The notes under the pieces were generated by a model. That model searched no databases, was not told the origin of the DNA, and saw nothing but the letters and a program-made list of their open reading frames with translations. A stretch of DNA of 44,503 bases, taken from a virus. Every line of letters starts with the position of its first letter. Position 1 is the stretch's first letter. The stretch lies in IMG/VR virus record IMGVR_UViG_3300020051_000028, positions 1 through 44,503 of that record; one strand, 5' to 3'. Shown piece after piece: positions 25,208 to 33,820 of the stretch. The translations under genes and the position numbers were made by a program.

Positions 25208-25543
25208 TCAAGTCGATAGAGTGACGACATACAAATAATTGTCGTGCAATTTCGATGACTCATTTTTATCCATTAATTTCATTTTCCAATAAATCTCTTC
25301 ACTTCTCGGACAAAATGCCGACAACGTATAATCAAATAAATATCCATTTTCCCCTTTAATAACCTTAAAGGGGTAGGGTAAATCATATTCGATCAGCTTT
25401 CCATCATTCTCTAATTTGAATCTAATAAAAAATTGTTTACTATTATAGACCTTAACTTTCCCTCTCTTAATACTTCGCCCATCAATTTGGAAATCAATAT
25501 TTTTAAGTATTAGATCTTTCAAATTCTCTTCCAGTTTAAACAT
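25208..25543 (-). CDS. Hypothetical protein
   Basis: An unrecognised 111-residue protein with alternating charged and aromatic strands that suggest a small beta fold. There are 30 bases between its stop and the helicase start. Only a weak TTAATTATT sequence lies before its ATG, not a full late box, so it may be read from upstream. Confidence 0.6.
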   Translation of the reverse strand: MFKLEENLKDLILKNIDFQIDGRSIKRGKVKVYNSKQFFIRFKLENDGKLIEYDLPYPFKVIKGENGYLFDYTLSAFCPRSEEIYWKMKLMDKNESSKLHDNYLYVVTLST

Positions 25544-25572
25544 ACAATAATTAAGTCGATCAATTCAAAAAA

Positions 25573-26118
25573 TCAAGAGATGCTATCCATAAATGTTTGT
25601 TTTTGTCCGTTGGACATTTTTAGTAAAACATTGTTGTAATATTTCCAGAAGGTATCGTCACCCGGAATGGTTTGTCGCAAATAACAACTATCCATTGAGA
25701 CATTTCTATAATCCTGCATAAAAATATCCCACACGACAACAATGTTGTGTTTAACCTCGTCGATCCTACGTGGTGTTCTGGGTAAGTGGAAATTCAGAGA
25801 TCTTATACCGTTCTCTGAATTTAGAACGTTCATCGAATTTGAACAAAGCATTCTACGAATTTCAGGTCTTCCGGGCGCTCTCTCGGGTCTACGTCTAACG
25901 AATACGACCTCACATACATTGTTGACTAGCAGATTTTTTAGTTCACTTCGATGGATTTGTCTATCACTTTGTCGTATTTCGGATTGATAGTTCTCTTCCT
26001 CCTTGTAACCTTCAATCTCTTGCCACCCCTTTAAAAATCGCCCCCAAGCGTCTCTAAGATTCCCCTTAGAGTCTTGCCAGATCTTTTCGTATCTTGCTTT
26101 ACTTGAGGGTTTCGCCAT
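25573..26118 (-). CDS. Small beta-barrel phage protein, DUF2693/WYL_2-like
   Basis: A 181-residue protein. After a basic N-terminus (KPSSKARYEKIW) the middle reads LLVNNVCEVVFVRRRPERA, then MLCSNSMNVLNSENGIRSLN, then NIVVVWDIFMQDYRNVSMDS. This order of elements resembles small SH3-like phage proteins of the DUF2693 (WYL_2) family, where a VVxWDxxxxxxR-type strand closes the barrel. The function of that family is not established. A TTAAATA box lies five bases before the ATG, so expression with the late genes is likely. Confidence 0.55.
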   Translation of the reverse strand: MAKPSSKARYEKIWQDSKGNLRDAWGRFLKGWQEIEGYKEEENYQSEIRQSDRQIHRSELKNLLVNNVCEVVFVRRRPERAPGRPEIRRMLCSNSMNVLNSENGIRSLNFHLPRTPRRIDEVKHNIVVVWDIFMQDYRNVSMDSCYLRQTIPGDDTFWKYYNNVLLKMSNGQKQTFMDSIS

Positions 26119-26122
26119 TCAA

Positions 26123-26554
26123 TTATTTAACCTTACAAATACCGAAGATTCTTTGCTCATTCAGGAACAATCCGTTTTTAATTTTCCCATATTCCTCAAC
26201 CTCTAGATTGCTGATAGGAATTCCCATATTATTCGGGAATACCACGATATCATCTTTTTTAACCCATCGGACTTGAGGACCAGCTAATATGACCTTTCCT
26301 TTTCTCCAAGCATTATGTATTTGATTGACGGGTATGGCGATCCCACCGCGCAAGATATAATCGCCAGCGACATCATCCAAGACTAAATCTGCATATTCAA
26401 TCAAAATAATATCGTCGAGTAATTGGGAAAAAATATAATCATCTAATCCAAAATCAGATGGTAAGGATCTGTCAGATAAATCGATATGAGATTTTTGCAC
26501 GGGTGCCATGTCAATGGACATAGTCGGTTGTTCGATATGAATTGCTCTTTCCAT
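26123..26554 (-). CDS. GroES/gp31-like co-chaperonin candidate
   Basis: A 143-residue protein whose C-terminal 95 residues follow the GroES order: a first strand with YADLVLDD, a mobile-loop-like part with GDYILRGGIAIPVN, then GKVILAGPQVRWVKKDDIVV leading to FPNNMG, and a final strand ending FGICKVK. T4 gp31 replaces host GroES to fold gp23, and the phage does encode gp23. The N-terminal 45 residues are extra and acidic. The match is by pattern only. A TTAAATA box lies seven bases before the ATG, as for other late genes. Confidence 0.55.
   Translation of the reverse strand: MERAIHIEQPTMSIDMAPVQKSHIDLSDRSLPSDFGLDDYIFSQLLDDIILIEYADLVLDDVAGDYILRGGIAIPVNQIHNAWRKGKVILAGPQVRWVKKDDIVVFPNNMGIPISNLEVEEYGKIKNGLFLNEQRIFGICKVK
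26124..26130 (-). promoter_or_regulatory. Late-promoter-like box TTAAATA
   Basis: Five bases before the ATG at 26118. Confidence 0.6.
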
Positions 26555-26561
26555 AGGTTAA

Positions 26562-26568
26562 TATTTAA
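26562..26568 (-). promoter_or_regulatory. Late-promoter-like box TTAAATA
   Basis: Seven bases before the GroES-like ATG at 26554. Confidence 0.6.
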
Positions 26569-26571
26569 GAG

Positions 26572-26922
26572 TCATTTTAAATTTGTCAACATATTCTCAT
26601 ACATTTCAATTTCTCTTTTTGAGAGAAATTCTGGAATTTTTTCAGACTCATCCTCGTCAACTTTTGGGGATTTTTTGATATACTCAATCTTTTTTCTTTT
26701 AAGTTTCGGTATAACCGCTTGTAAAAAATTAAATTGATCCTCTTTAGTATCGAAAACATTTCCGTATATGTTTATGGTATCATTTATATGATTGCAAAAA
26801 CTACCAGAGTCATAATAAGAAAAAGCCTTTATAGTGAGGTATGGATTGAACTCCTCCAACAAATCAGAATTCAATTTCGGTTCGGATTTGTCATACAACA
26901 AATAATTTATGGTATTGAACAT
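26572..26922 (-). CDS. Clamp-loader small subunit (gp62-like) candidate
   Basis: A 116-residue protein with the elements NPYLTIKAFSYYDSG, then INDTINIYGNVFD, then FNFLQAVIPKLKRKKIEYIK. The order matches a small phage family related to T4 gp62, the small subunit of the complex that loads the sliding clamp gp45. It is shorter than T4 gp62 (187 residues) and the large subunit gp44 is not in this window. Its ATG overlaps the stop of the first glycosyltransferase gene (TAATG), so it is translated as the tail of that cassette. Confidence 0.5.
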   Translation of the reverse strand: MFNTINYLLYDKSEPKLNSDLLEEFNPYLTIKAFSYYDSGSFCNHINDTINIYGNVFDTKEDQFNFLQAVIPKLKRKKIEYIKKSPKVDEDESEKIPEFLSKREIEMYENMLTNLK

Positions 26923-27686
26923 TATAATAGATGTGTTATGTCGATTTTGGCGTCCCCGACATGTTTTATTGTAATATCCTCACCGTCTTTGTCAAATCGA
27001 TTTTTTAAAAATCTGATTTTATTATATTCTTCAAAATCGGGCCGAATCCAATATTTTTTACCCACCAGATTCATTGATTCTAATTGTTTGTATGCGAGTT
27101 CTTCGAAAGAATATATTTGTTGTGGTTTGCAGCTTAAGTGATAATTCACTCCACCAAATCCATATACAAAATCCCTGCATTGTTCACAGTGGGTTGTCTT
27201 CACCCCCGACATTCTATCATGCAATTCAACATCCTCATATACATAATTGTCAGTGTAACCACCCACACGCCTCCACTCACTTTGCTTAAATGACATCGAA
27301 TTATGTGGTGGAGCATCTGTTTTTGTAAATGTATCGCCATATATAATATAAGACGTGCTATTTCTGTATGCGTTAACATCACCATCCTCATAATGCCTTA
27401 AATGATTTGTGATCCTATCCGGCATAAAAACATCGTCATCATCCAAAGGCATGATAATATCATATTCGCCTATAGAGATCCCCATATTTCTTTTATGTGG
27501 TAATTTTATTCGATTGTTGCAATTCAGAATTGTCACATCTTTTCTATCACAACAAAGTTCAATATTTTTATCGTCATTTACAATAACTAAATGTTTATCG
27601 TCGTAAGTTTGTTCAGTGAATGATGATAACATTCTCGACAAATAAGGAACCCTCCCGTAGGTTGCGCATACAAATAAAACTTTCAT
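26922..27686 (-). CDS. Glycosyltransferase family 2
   Basis: A 254-residue GT-A-fold glycosyltransferase. It begins KVLFVCATYGRVPYLSRML and has the nucleotide-sugar and metal-binding motif LDDDDVF near residue 90 followed by an acidic YEDVELHDRM that could include the catalytic base. It lacks a membrane segment and should be cytoplasmic. TAATG overlaps couple it to the methyltransferase before it and the gp62-like gene after it. Sugar and acceptor are unknown. Confidence 0.85.
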   Translation of the reverse strand: MKVLFVCATYGRVPYLSRMLSSFTEQTYDDKHLVIVNDDKNIELCCDRKDVTILNCNNRIKLPHKRNMGISIGEYDIIMPLDDDDVFMPDRITNHLRHYEDGDVNAYRNSTSYIIYGDTFTKTDAPPHNSMSFKQSEWRRVGGYTDNYVYEDVELHDRMSGVKTTHCEQCRDFVYGFGGVNYHLSCKPQQIYSFEELAYKQLESMNLVGKKYWIRPDFEEYNKIRFLKNRFDKDGEDITIKHVGDAKIDITHLL

Positions 27687-28282
27687 TAATTTATGTATAT
27701 GTCTTGAAATTCTTTAACGGATATAAGATTCAAAGCATCTTCTCGATTTTTATTTAAAAATTCATAATCATAAACATCCAAACCTTTAGGAACTTTTAAT
27801 AAATCCTGACGCCCGAATTTTATTATACCACATCCCTCGTCTGTATTGACCGTATGTATTTGAAGATCCTCTCTTTCCATACGCAATTTCACAATAGCCT
27901 TCCACACATCCCCATGCCACGCATCAGAGGCGCGTTCCCTTCTTTGAGTAATCTCTTCTATTGGATTACAGTCGTGGACAACAATTACTCCACCGTCGTT
28001 TAAATTAGCTAAAGAATTTAAGATATCTCTATAAACTTGTTCGAATATGTGCAGTCCGTCTACAAATATTATATCGTAATTTTGACATATGTGCATTTCA
28101 AAAAAATCGTCCGATGTCATTTTGTATGTTGTATCCACATTGGGATCGACACCGTGTTTGAGTGGAATATTGATCCCAATCCAATTATATCCGGGTTGAG
28201 ATGGTGTATTTACCCCTATTTCCAAATAACTTTGGTATGTATTTTTTTTAATTAGTGAATTTATAATTTCTGTTCTGGTCAT
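27686..28282 (-). CDS. SAM-dependent methyltransferase, Methyltransf_24-like
   Basis: A 198-residue protein with SYLEIGVNTPSQPGY as SAM-binding motif I, then IIFVDGLHIFEQVYRDILNS and GGVIVVHDCNP, the pattern of class I methyltransferases that modify sugars or cell-surface compounds. In this cassette it probably methylates a glycan made by the neighbouring glycosyltransferases. Its ATG overlaps the previous stop by ATGA. Confidence 0.8.
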   Translation of the reverse strand: MTRTEIINSLIKKNTYQSYLEIGVNTPSQPGYNWIGINIPLKHGVDPNVDTTYKMTSDDFFEMHICQNYDIIFVDGLHIFEQVYRDILNSLANLNDGGVIVVHDCNPIEEITQRRERASDAWHGDVWKAIVKLRMEREDLQIHTVNTDEGCGIIKFGRQDLLKVPKGLDVYDYEFLNKNREDALNLISVKEFQDIYIN

Positions 28283-29076
28283 ATCATTAGTTTTCTTTTT
28301 TTTAAATCTTCTTTATTTTTTAATATATAATCAGGTAATCCGCTTTCATCCAATCGAGAACCATGTTTTCTTAGGTTCATATAATCTTTATGATATACGG
28401 GATGTTGGAAATCTTCGATTTTTTTATCAGATCCACCCAAAGCATTGAAATGCCATCCACCATTTTCCCAAAAAATATAATGATTATTCATCTTACGTTG
28501 GGTTCTTAAGTGATTTAGGCAATTTTCTCTGATTTTTTTATATCTACATACAATAGGACCAGTGAAAAATGTCCAATTTTCATTTGTTCTAACATTTAAA
28601 TACTCAATATAACAATTGTCTATCTTTGGTTTATAAACATCCTCATAATTTATAGATTTTATATCGTCTATATAATCATAGTTCCATATTTCGTCAATGT
28701 CCGATACGATACAAATATCATCATCACTTAATTTTTTTAAAGCGTGTGTAATATGTTCTTTTTGATAAAATTCTATCAGCCAACATATATGTTCTCTAGT
28801 AACATTATCACTATTCAGTGCCATGTTTATCAACATTTGATCACATGATTTATCTTCAAATGATTTGGGTGAGTCTGTGATCTTATGGTGTAATATCTTA
28901 TGGTGAAATTCTTTGAAGCGTGAGGAATTTTTTTCGTAGTGAAAGGGTTTATCCGATCCACTAAACGTCTTATCAGCCTCCACTAGGACGAACTTATCAA
29001 CATAAGGATCAAGAATATTCAATCTTAATTCCAACATATCGATCTCATTATTAAAACTAAATATATCGTATATCAT
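28279..29076 (-). CDS. Glycosyltransferase family 17-like
   Basis: The ATG at 29076 (overlap ATGA) is preferred to a TTG two codons earlier, giving 265 residues. The start MIYDIFSFNNEIDMLELRLN followed by ILDPYVDKFVLVEA and TFSGSDKP, and the DDICIVSDIDEIW element, are typical of GT17, the family of beta-1,4-N-acetylglucosaminyltransferases. Bacterial and phage members act on unknown glycans. The C-terminal part retains GGWHFNALGG, also conserved in the family. Confidence 0.82.
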   Translation of the reverse strand: MIYDIFSFNNEIDMLELRLNILDPYVDKFVLVEADKTFSGSDKPFHYEKNSSRFKEFHHKILHHKITDSPKSFEDKSCDQMLINMALNSDNVTREHICWLIEFYQKEHITHALKKLSDDDICIVSDIDEIWNYDYIDDIKSINYEDVYKPKIDNCYIEYLNVRTNENWTFFTGPIVCRYKKIRENCLNHLRTQRKMNNHYIFWENGGWHFNALGGSDKKIEDFQHPVYHKDYMNLRKHGSRLDESGLPDYILKNKEDLKKRKLMI

Positions 29077-29966
29077 ACCCAAAAATCAACATCTTTCTTT
29101 TTATATTCTTCAAACTCATCAATACACTGCTCGTATGTGAAAATGTTCCCCGCTCTGTCGATATAATTATGATTTCTAAATATATTATAACCACATGCCC
29201 AGTATCCATCCGAAATATTATATCTCCCCCAATACTTCGGAGCTATTATATATCTAATATTGTCACCCAATAATGTGGCAAAATATGGGAAGCTTGAATT
29301 TGATAAAATTAAGTAATAAGCATTTTTAATTATTGTAAAATCCTTTCCAATATTAAAATGCTTGACCTCGAAATTGGGGAATTGGTGAGTCGCTCTTTCT
29401 ACATCATCGGTGATAACCACAAATCTTAAACCGGGATTGATCTCGGTCATCTTAGAAATCGCATATTCCCAATATTCAGATTTTAAATGAAAATCTGCAA
29501 CACTGGCATATTCACCGCCTCTATAATTAATTATACATGTGTTTGGATCAGAATATTCGAAACAATCCATCCCATCTTTAATTCTCAACCATTCTCTGAT
29601 CTCACGTTTCCTATGTATAATTTGATTTTCAGATTGCAATATTCCATCGATCTTCGTATTGTCCATTATGGCGAATAATTTAGGATCATCTATTGTTACA
29701 TTAGAACCGTTTGGTAAAATGTTCCATCTTTCCCTAAAATAATTATATATCCCGTTTGGTAAAGACGTTGGTGGTCCACCTTCTGGACCAGACCCACCAA
29801 TGACTTCTTTACCAAAATCCAAGTCCATAAAATCCAAGCATTTGAATTTTTGAGGATTCATTATACCAAAATCAAACCCCTTATCCAAAGCTAAGACTCG
29901 TGTTGTCACATAACACGCCAATTGATTCCCCAATCCTTGACCATTATAAATCTCTGTAACTATCAT
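29073..29966 (-). CDS. Fucosyltransferase-like glycosyltransferase (GT11-related)
   Basis: A 297-residue protein with GQGLGNQLACYV at the start, the GDP-sugar-binding type motif of GT11 enzymes, and later VVITDD and ILSNSSFPYFATLLG, which correspond to conserved parts of the family. The HxRRGD motif is replaced by INYRGGEYA, so the donor specificity may differ. It overlaps the gene before by 23 bases and the gene after by 4. Confidence 0.7.
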   Translation of the reverse strand: MIVTEIYNGQGLGNQLACYVTTRVLALDKGFDFGIMNPQKFKCLDFMDLDFGKEVIGGSGPEGGPPTSLPNGIYNYFRERWNILPNGSNVTIDDPKLFAIMDNTKIDGILQSENQIIHRKREIREWLRIKDGMDCFEYSDPNTCIINYRGGEYASVADFHLKSEYWEYAISKMTEINPGLRFVVITDDVERATHQFPNFEVKHFNIGKDFTIIKNAYYLILSNSSFPYFATLLGDNIRYIIAPKYWGRYNISDGYWACGYNIFRNHNYIDRAGNIFTYEQCIDEFEEYKKKDVDFWV

Positions 29967-30654
29967 ATTTTTCTTTTATGTAATTGGTTTCCTTCTCTAT
30001 TAAAGAATGGTTGATTAATGTATTACTTATTTGTCCAGACCATACTGTATTGACAGAAATCGGACCAGAGTCAACGACATGGGGATGTCCATATTTCAGA
30101 TGTAATCTGTGATAGAATTCGCAATCCATCAACCATATCAGATTTTCATCAAAATAATTGTTATCATTTTTAAACACAACACATGTGGGTGGTCCGATTG
30201 TATTTACGCCTTCGAGTATTTGTGAATTGTATGCTGGGGTTCTAGAATTGTAATAAGTTTTCGATCCCTCATTATAATGTATATATGGATGAATTAACCA
30301 ATCATGCTTCAAATTCTCCAAAATTATAGAAATATCTTCTGTTGTATATAATCTATCGTCTTGAAAAATAGGTTTAATATAATCCCCTTTTGCTTCTGAA
30401 ATAGCATTGTTTATATTTGCTGATGATGAACCTCTTTTCTCACGATTCCTCAAATATGTTACATTTCTTCCACTATTATAAACGACACCCAACATGTAAT
30501 CAGATATCTTGTCGTTTTCAGAATGATCGCTGACAATTACTTCAAAATCATCTTTATCACATTCTTGCAAATAGACTGTTTTGAACAATCTATCTAAAAA
30601 ATATACCCCCCTCCCCCCCATCTCATAACATGGAACAACTATGGACAATTTCAT
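29944..30654 (-). CDS. Glycosyltransferase family 2
   Basis: A 236-residue GT2 protein from the ATG at 30654 that overlaps the preceding TGA (a TTG three codons upstream is rejected). It begins MKLSIVVPCYEMGG and has FEVIVSDHSEND and YIKPIFQDDRLY, the nucleotide-sugar-binding acidic motifs. No membrane helix follows. A catalytic base candidate is in WLMDCEFYHRL. Donor and acceptor are unknown. Confidence 0.82.
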   Translation of the reverse strand: MKLSIVVPCYEMGGRGVYFLDRLFKTVYLQECDKDDFEVIVSDHSENDKISDYMLGVVYNSGRNVTYLRNREKRGSSSANINNAISEAKGDYIKPIFQDDRLYTTEDISIILENLKHDWLIHPYIHYNEGSKTYYNSRTPAYNSQILEGVNTIGPPTCVVFKNDNNYFDENLIWLMDCEFYHRLHLKYGHPHVVDSGPISVNTVWSGQISNTLINHSLIEKETNYIKEKYDSYRDL

Positions 30655-31472
30655 ATTTCCCAACCTTTCATATACTCCAATAATTGTTCTTTATCAGAAC
30701 ATCCGCACACAAAGTCAGAATGTTTCCTGTTATTTTCGTAGTATTTGTGCTTTTCCCTCACAGTATTGTCGTGTGGTAAATGCCACGCTATGGCAGATTC
30801 GTCCATAACTCGTGTGATTACATAACCCAATTTCTGAAATCTGGATAGAATTTCATCATCTTCGTATCCCCATCCCCTGAAATTTGTATTGTATCCTTTA
30901 CATAATACAAAAGATTCCTTTTTAAACATCACCATGCCCCCTTTACTTTGTGGATGCGCGACCAAGAATCTCTCGGTTTCAAAATACGGTTTTGGTTTTA
31001 GTGTATTGATGAATCCTTCAAATTCGAAAAGATTTTTTTCAACTAAAAAGGTGTTCATAACATCCTGTTTCACATGCACAAACATTCCATTATATGGGTA
31101 AACGATTCCTATATTGTTATCTTCTTCGAACAATTGCTTCGCTTTTAAAATATACTTTGGATTTATTATAACATCAGTATCACCCGCTATAATGTATTCA
31201 GCGTTGAGATATTTTGATGCTTCGTTGAATGCCTTGGTTCTCCAATAGACATCGTTATTTTCCATGAATAATCCCTTTACCCCGTATTGTGAACAGAGTG
31301 ATTTTATCTTTTTATCTAAAAAAATGTCATCATTCACAACGATTATTTCCAATCCTGTCGAAACTTCTCGATAGTATTCGAGAACCGTTTTCAGATTACG
31401 AAAACGATCATCGACATCTCTTCTGAAATGTATCATTAGTCCAATATTGGACAGATCTGCAATATCATACAT
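30651..31472 (-). CDS. Glycosyltransferase family 2 with galactosyltransferase-like C-terminus
   Basis: A 273-residue GT-A enzyme. LEIIVVNDD and YIIAGDTDVIINP give the donor-binding acidic residues. The C-terminal part GYNTNFRGWGYEDDEILSRF is the acceptor-binding element seen in beta-1,4-galactosyltransferase-like enzymes (Glyco_transf_7C type), which supports this as an active transferase. It overlaps the gene before by 8 bases and the gene after by 4. Confidence 0.85.
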   Translation of the reverse strand: MYDIADLSNIGLMIHFRRDVDDRFRNLKTVLEYYREVSTGLEIIVVNDDIFLDKKIKSLCSQYGVKGLFMENNDVYWRTKAFNEASKYLNAEYIIAGDTDVIINPKYILKAKQLFEEDNNIGIVYPYNGMFVHVKQDVMNTFLVEKNLFEFEGFINTLKPKPYFETERFLVAHPQSKGGMVMFKKESFVLCKGYNTNFRGWGYEDDEILSRFQKLGYVITRVMDESAIAWHLPHDNTVREKHKYYENNRKHSDFVCGCSDKEQLLEYMKGWEI

Positions 31473-32220
31473 ACAGTTTTGTCATATCCTTTCTATAAAT
31501 ATCCTCATGATCTCTTCCATCCAAAAACCATTTCGATGGAACTATTATTTGCTCTTTCCTTTTTCCCAAAAAAGACCCCCACCATGAAAATGTGCTGTTG
31601 CTGCAAACCACATTATCATGCATACCGATTAATATCAAGTCATTTAATTCAGAACGAGTCTTTATTAAATTGAAGTCCTTGTCCTTGAATTCTTCCAACA
31701 CATAATTAGGGGAATCAGTAAACACATTAATTTGATACCCCTCAAACATTTCAAAACATTTGTTGAAATAATTTGTATCGCATATGTGATGTATGTCTTT
31801 ATAATACAAATAATCTCCTCTTCTTATATGAAATGCCACGTTCTTTTCTTTAATGAAAGACGTGTCAACCTTCGCTAAGGTCAATTTTTTCTTAAACTCG
31901 TCTTGATAATCTTCAAAATATTTTATAGACTGAAAATAACCATTCAGACAAAGGGAATATCGCTCCATTTTTAATCTTCCAATTTCTGAGAAATTGAATT
32001 TTGGTTCCTGATATAAGATAACACTTCTCGGATAATCATTCGAGAATTTGAAATTTTTAAATATGGTATCCTTGTATTCGTATCCATTTCTGCCTTGTCC
32101 ACCCACCCAAGTTGAAGAGTCTATATAGAATTCGGTATCATATTTTTTTGAATATGAATAGCCAGCAGCAACTTGAAAAAGTTGATTACCCAATCCCCCG
32201 ACTAATTTAACAAATGTCAT
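31465..32220 (-). CDS. Alpha-1,2-fucosyltransferase (GT11)
   Basis: A 251-residue GT11 enzyme with all main family motifs: KLVGGLGNQLFQVAAGYSYS near the start, VAFHIRRGDYL in the middle, and VVCSNSTFSWWGSFLG before the end. GT11 enzymes transfer L-fucose from GDP-fucose to galactose-type acceptors. This is the clearest specificity clue in the cassette and suggests fucose in the final glycan. No GDP-fucose synthesis gene is visible here, so the donor would come from the host. ATGA couples it to the previous gene. Confidence 0.88.
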   Translation of the reverse strand: MTFVKLVGGLGNQLFQVAAGYSYSKKYDTEFYIDSSTWVGGQGRNGYEYKDTIFKNFKFSNDYPRSVILYQEPKFNFSEIGRLKMERYSLCLNGYFQSIKYFEDYQDEFKKKLTLAKVDTSFIKEKNVAFHIRRGDYLYYKDIHHICDTNYFNKCFEMFEGYQINVFTDSPNYVLEEFKDKDFNLIKTRSELNDLILIGMHDNVVCSNSTFSWWGSFLGKRKEQIIVPSKWFLDGRDHEDIYRKDMTKLYV

Positions 32221-33020
32221 GGCTTAATAGATTTCAAAAATTGAAAAATCTCCTCTTCGCTTTTATCTGGAACTCTATCATTCCCAAAAGGCATAACGCC
32301 AAATTTTTCTTTAAAATATTTCATCGATTCTTCAATATTATTCCTCCACTCCACCATTTTCTCGGGTGTTTTTATGGTGGATGATTCCTCTGAACAAGCC
32401 TGTTCCTCAATGTAATCACACGAATTGGCCAAATCCGCCCACCACCAATATGGGGTGGAATATCCCATCAATGACAATTCATAACTATGTGAAACGTGAT
32501 CAAACGCATTTTTAAACTTCTCATCAATCAATCCACAGTCCTCTAAAGATTTACGAGAATAATAACAAAAAGCTCCAACACAATGTTGGTTTAGAGCAAT
32601 GGAAACATCATCAGAATATTTCACAACTAATCTCGGAAATGGTTTTCCTTTTGAAATTCCATTCTTATTGGCAGGACCATGGTATCCGAACATCATATGC
32701 TGAATTCCTGTGACCTTCGATGCATTGATATACGCTTCGAAAATTTGATCATTTTTAATCAACATATCATCCTCAATTAAAAATATATGATCACAATCCA
32801 AATCCAAAAGATGTCTTAGAGCTTTATTTTTGGATTTGGCGACTCCTAAATTAGTCTCATTATTTTTGAAGTAATCTGGCCATCCGGGACAATCTTTAGG
32901 ATTGCCATCATTGACGATGACCAATTTACAATCATGTCTACCCTTTATGGATGCAAGCAATTTAGCCAGCATCTCTGGCCGATTGCATGTAACGATCCCT
33001 ATCCCTATCTTATCACTCAT
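32217..33020 (-). CDS. Glycosyltransferase family 2
   Basis: A 267-residue GT2 protein beginning GIGIVTCNRPEMLAKLLASI with LVIVNDG and IFLIEDDMLI as donor-binding motifs. It is the first gene of the sugar cassette. Its ATG overlaps a TGA at 33017-33019 that ends not the kinase zero frame but the -1 frame extension, which is one reason to believe that the extension is translated. Confidence 0.85.
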   Translation of the reverse strand: MSDKIGIGIVTCNRPEMLAKLLASIKGRHDCKLVIVNDGNPKDCPGWPDYFKNNETNLGVAKSKNKALRHLLDLDCDHIFLIEDDMLIKNDQIFEAYINASKVTGIQHMMFGYHGPANKNGISKGKPFPRLVVKYSDDVSIALNQHCVGAFCYYSRKSLEDCGLIDEKFKNAFDHVSHSYELSLMGYSTPYWWWADLANSCDYIEEQACSEESSTIKTPEKMVEWRNNIEESMKYFKEKFGVMPFGNDRVPDKSEEEIFQFLKSIKP

Positions 33021-33214
33021 CTCTGCGCTCTTATTTGGTTCATTAAATTGGTAATTTGTGCGTCTTTCCCAATTTCGTTCTTCTGTTCCTTGAGCATTTG
33101 TTCCAGAAGATCAACATTACTCGGGTCTAATATTGAATCTGTTGTTTCGATCAAATCACCCTTGTAATCAATAAATTCTCCAATAAACCATATTTTATCA
33201 TCCACAGATTTCCC
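33017..33214 (-). CDS. C-terminal extension of the P-loop kinase, in the -1 frame
   Basis: This frame continues the kinase smoothly if the ribosome slips back one base at 33208-33214: the joined text reads VMGNSVDDKIWFIGEFIDYK and goes on through DSILDPSNVDLLEQ to an end at 33017, giving a total of about 243 residues. The frame has no ATG before its last quarter, so it is unlikely to be a separate gene. Its stop overlaps the next start (ATGA), the rule in this operon, whereas the zero-frame stop at 33151 would leave a gap of about 130 bases. Confidence 0.6.
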   Translation of the reverse strand, partial: GKSVDDKIWFIGEFIDYKGDLIETTDSILDPSNVDLLEQMLKEQKNEIGKDAQITNLMNQIRAQR

Positions 33215-33747
33215 ATCACTTGAATGATAGCAGGGCAATCGTCTTTCGGAAAGAAAATATCGGATTCTAAATTTTCGCAATATTGGTGGTATAGATCCCC
33301 GAAAATCTGATCAGTTTCTTTAATAAAATCCAGATCAGTATCTCGCATTCCGTCATCAACGATTTTGATATCTGGGTCATAACGAAGCATGAAGATAATA
33401 TCCAAATCTTTTAAAGACTCTCTCACTAGGCTGATGGAAGCTGCACATACCTCATCAGAAATCAAATTTTTACTATTTGCATATAAAGTATATGCGAGAT
33501 TATCTAGTGGACACCTATCAAAAACTACTTTACTTTTTTCTGAATATTTTTCTTGTTCTTTCATCATCCAATCCAAAATAAGAAGTTGTGTTTCCTCAGA
33601 TGTATTTGAGGAATGTGATAAATTCGATTCCGTAATAACGTCACGGTATGTTTTCCCCGGTGTTAAAAACATTGGCCATTTTTTTAAAAATGTCTGAACT
33701 AATGTAGACTTCCCGGAATTGGTTGGACCAGATATACTAATTCGCAT
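33151..33747 (-). CDS. P-loop kinase/ATPase, zero-frame product
   Basis: A 198-residue zero-frame product with Walker A GPTNSGKST at 7-15, a likely Walker B/lid region with VVFDRCPLDNLAY, and IIFMLRYDP, resembling the AAA_28-type phage kinases of unknown substrate. After residue 180 the zero frame becomes low-quality (LWMIKYGLLENLL) and stops, while the -1 frame gives the more natural continuation. The active-site region is complete in the zero frame. It is the first gene of the long minus-strand operon leading into the sugar cassette and is divergent from phoH. Confidence 0.8.
   Translation of the reverse strand: MRISISGPTNSGKSTLVQTFLKKWPMFLTPGKTYRDVITESNLSHSSNTSEETQLLILDWMMKEQEKYSEKSKVVFDRCPLDNLAYTLYANSKNLISDEVCAASISLVRESLKDLDIIFMLRYDPDIKIVDDGMRDTDLDFIKETDQIFGDLYHQYCENLESDIFFPKDDCPAIIQVMGNLWMIKYGLLENLLITRVI
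33208..33214 (-). other. Candidate -1 frameshift slippery heptamer G GGA AAT
   Basis: Read in the kinase frame the bases are ATG GGA AAT, so the heptamer fits X XXY YYZ exactly. It differs only in the last base from G GGA AAG, the lambda gpG-gpGT frameshift site. No obvious strong downstream hairpin or upstream Shine-Dalgarno stimulator is seen. Confidence 0.55.
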
Positions 33748-33806
33748 ATCATTAACTTAACATATTTTCGAGGTTTGTCAATCATTTGATTCTTAAATTT
33801 TTTCTA

Positions 33807-33813
33807 TTAAATA
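33807..33813 (+). promoter_or_regulatory. Late-promoter-like box TTAAATA
   Basis: Seven bases before the phoH ATG at 33821, in the spacer between divergent genes. Confidence 0.65.
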
Positions 33814-33820
33814 GTATTAG

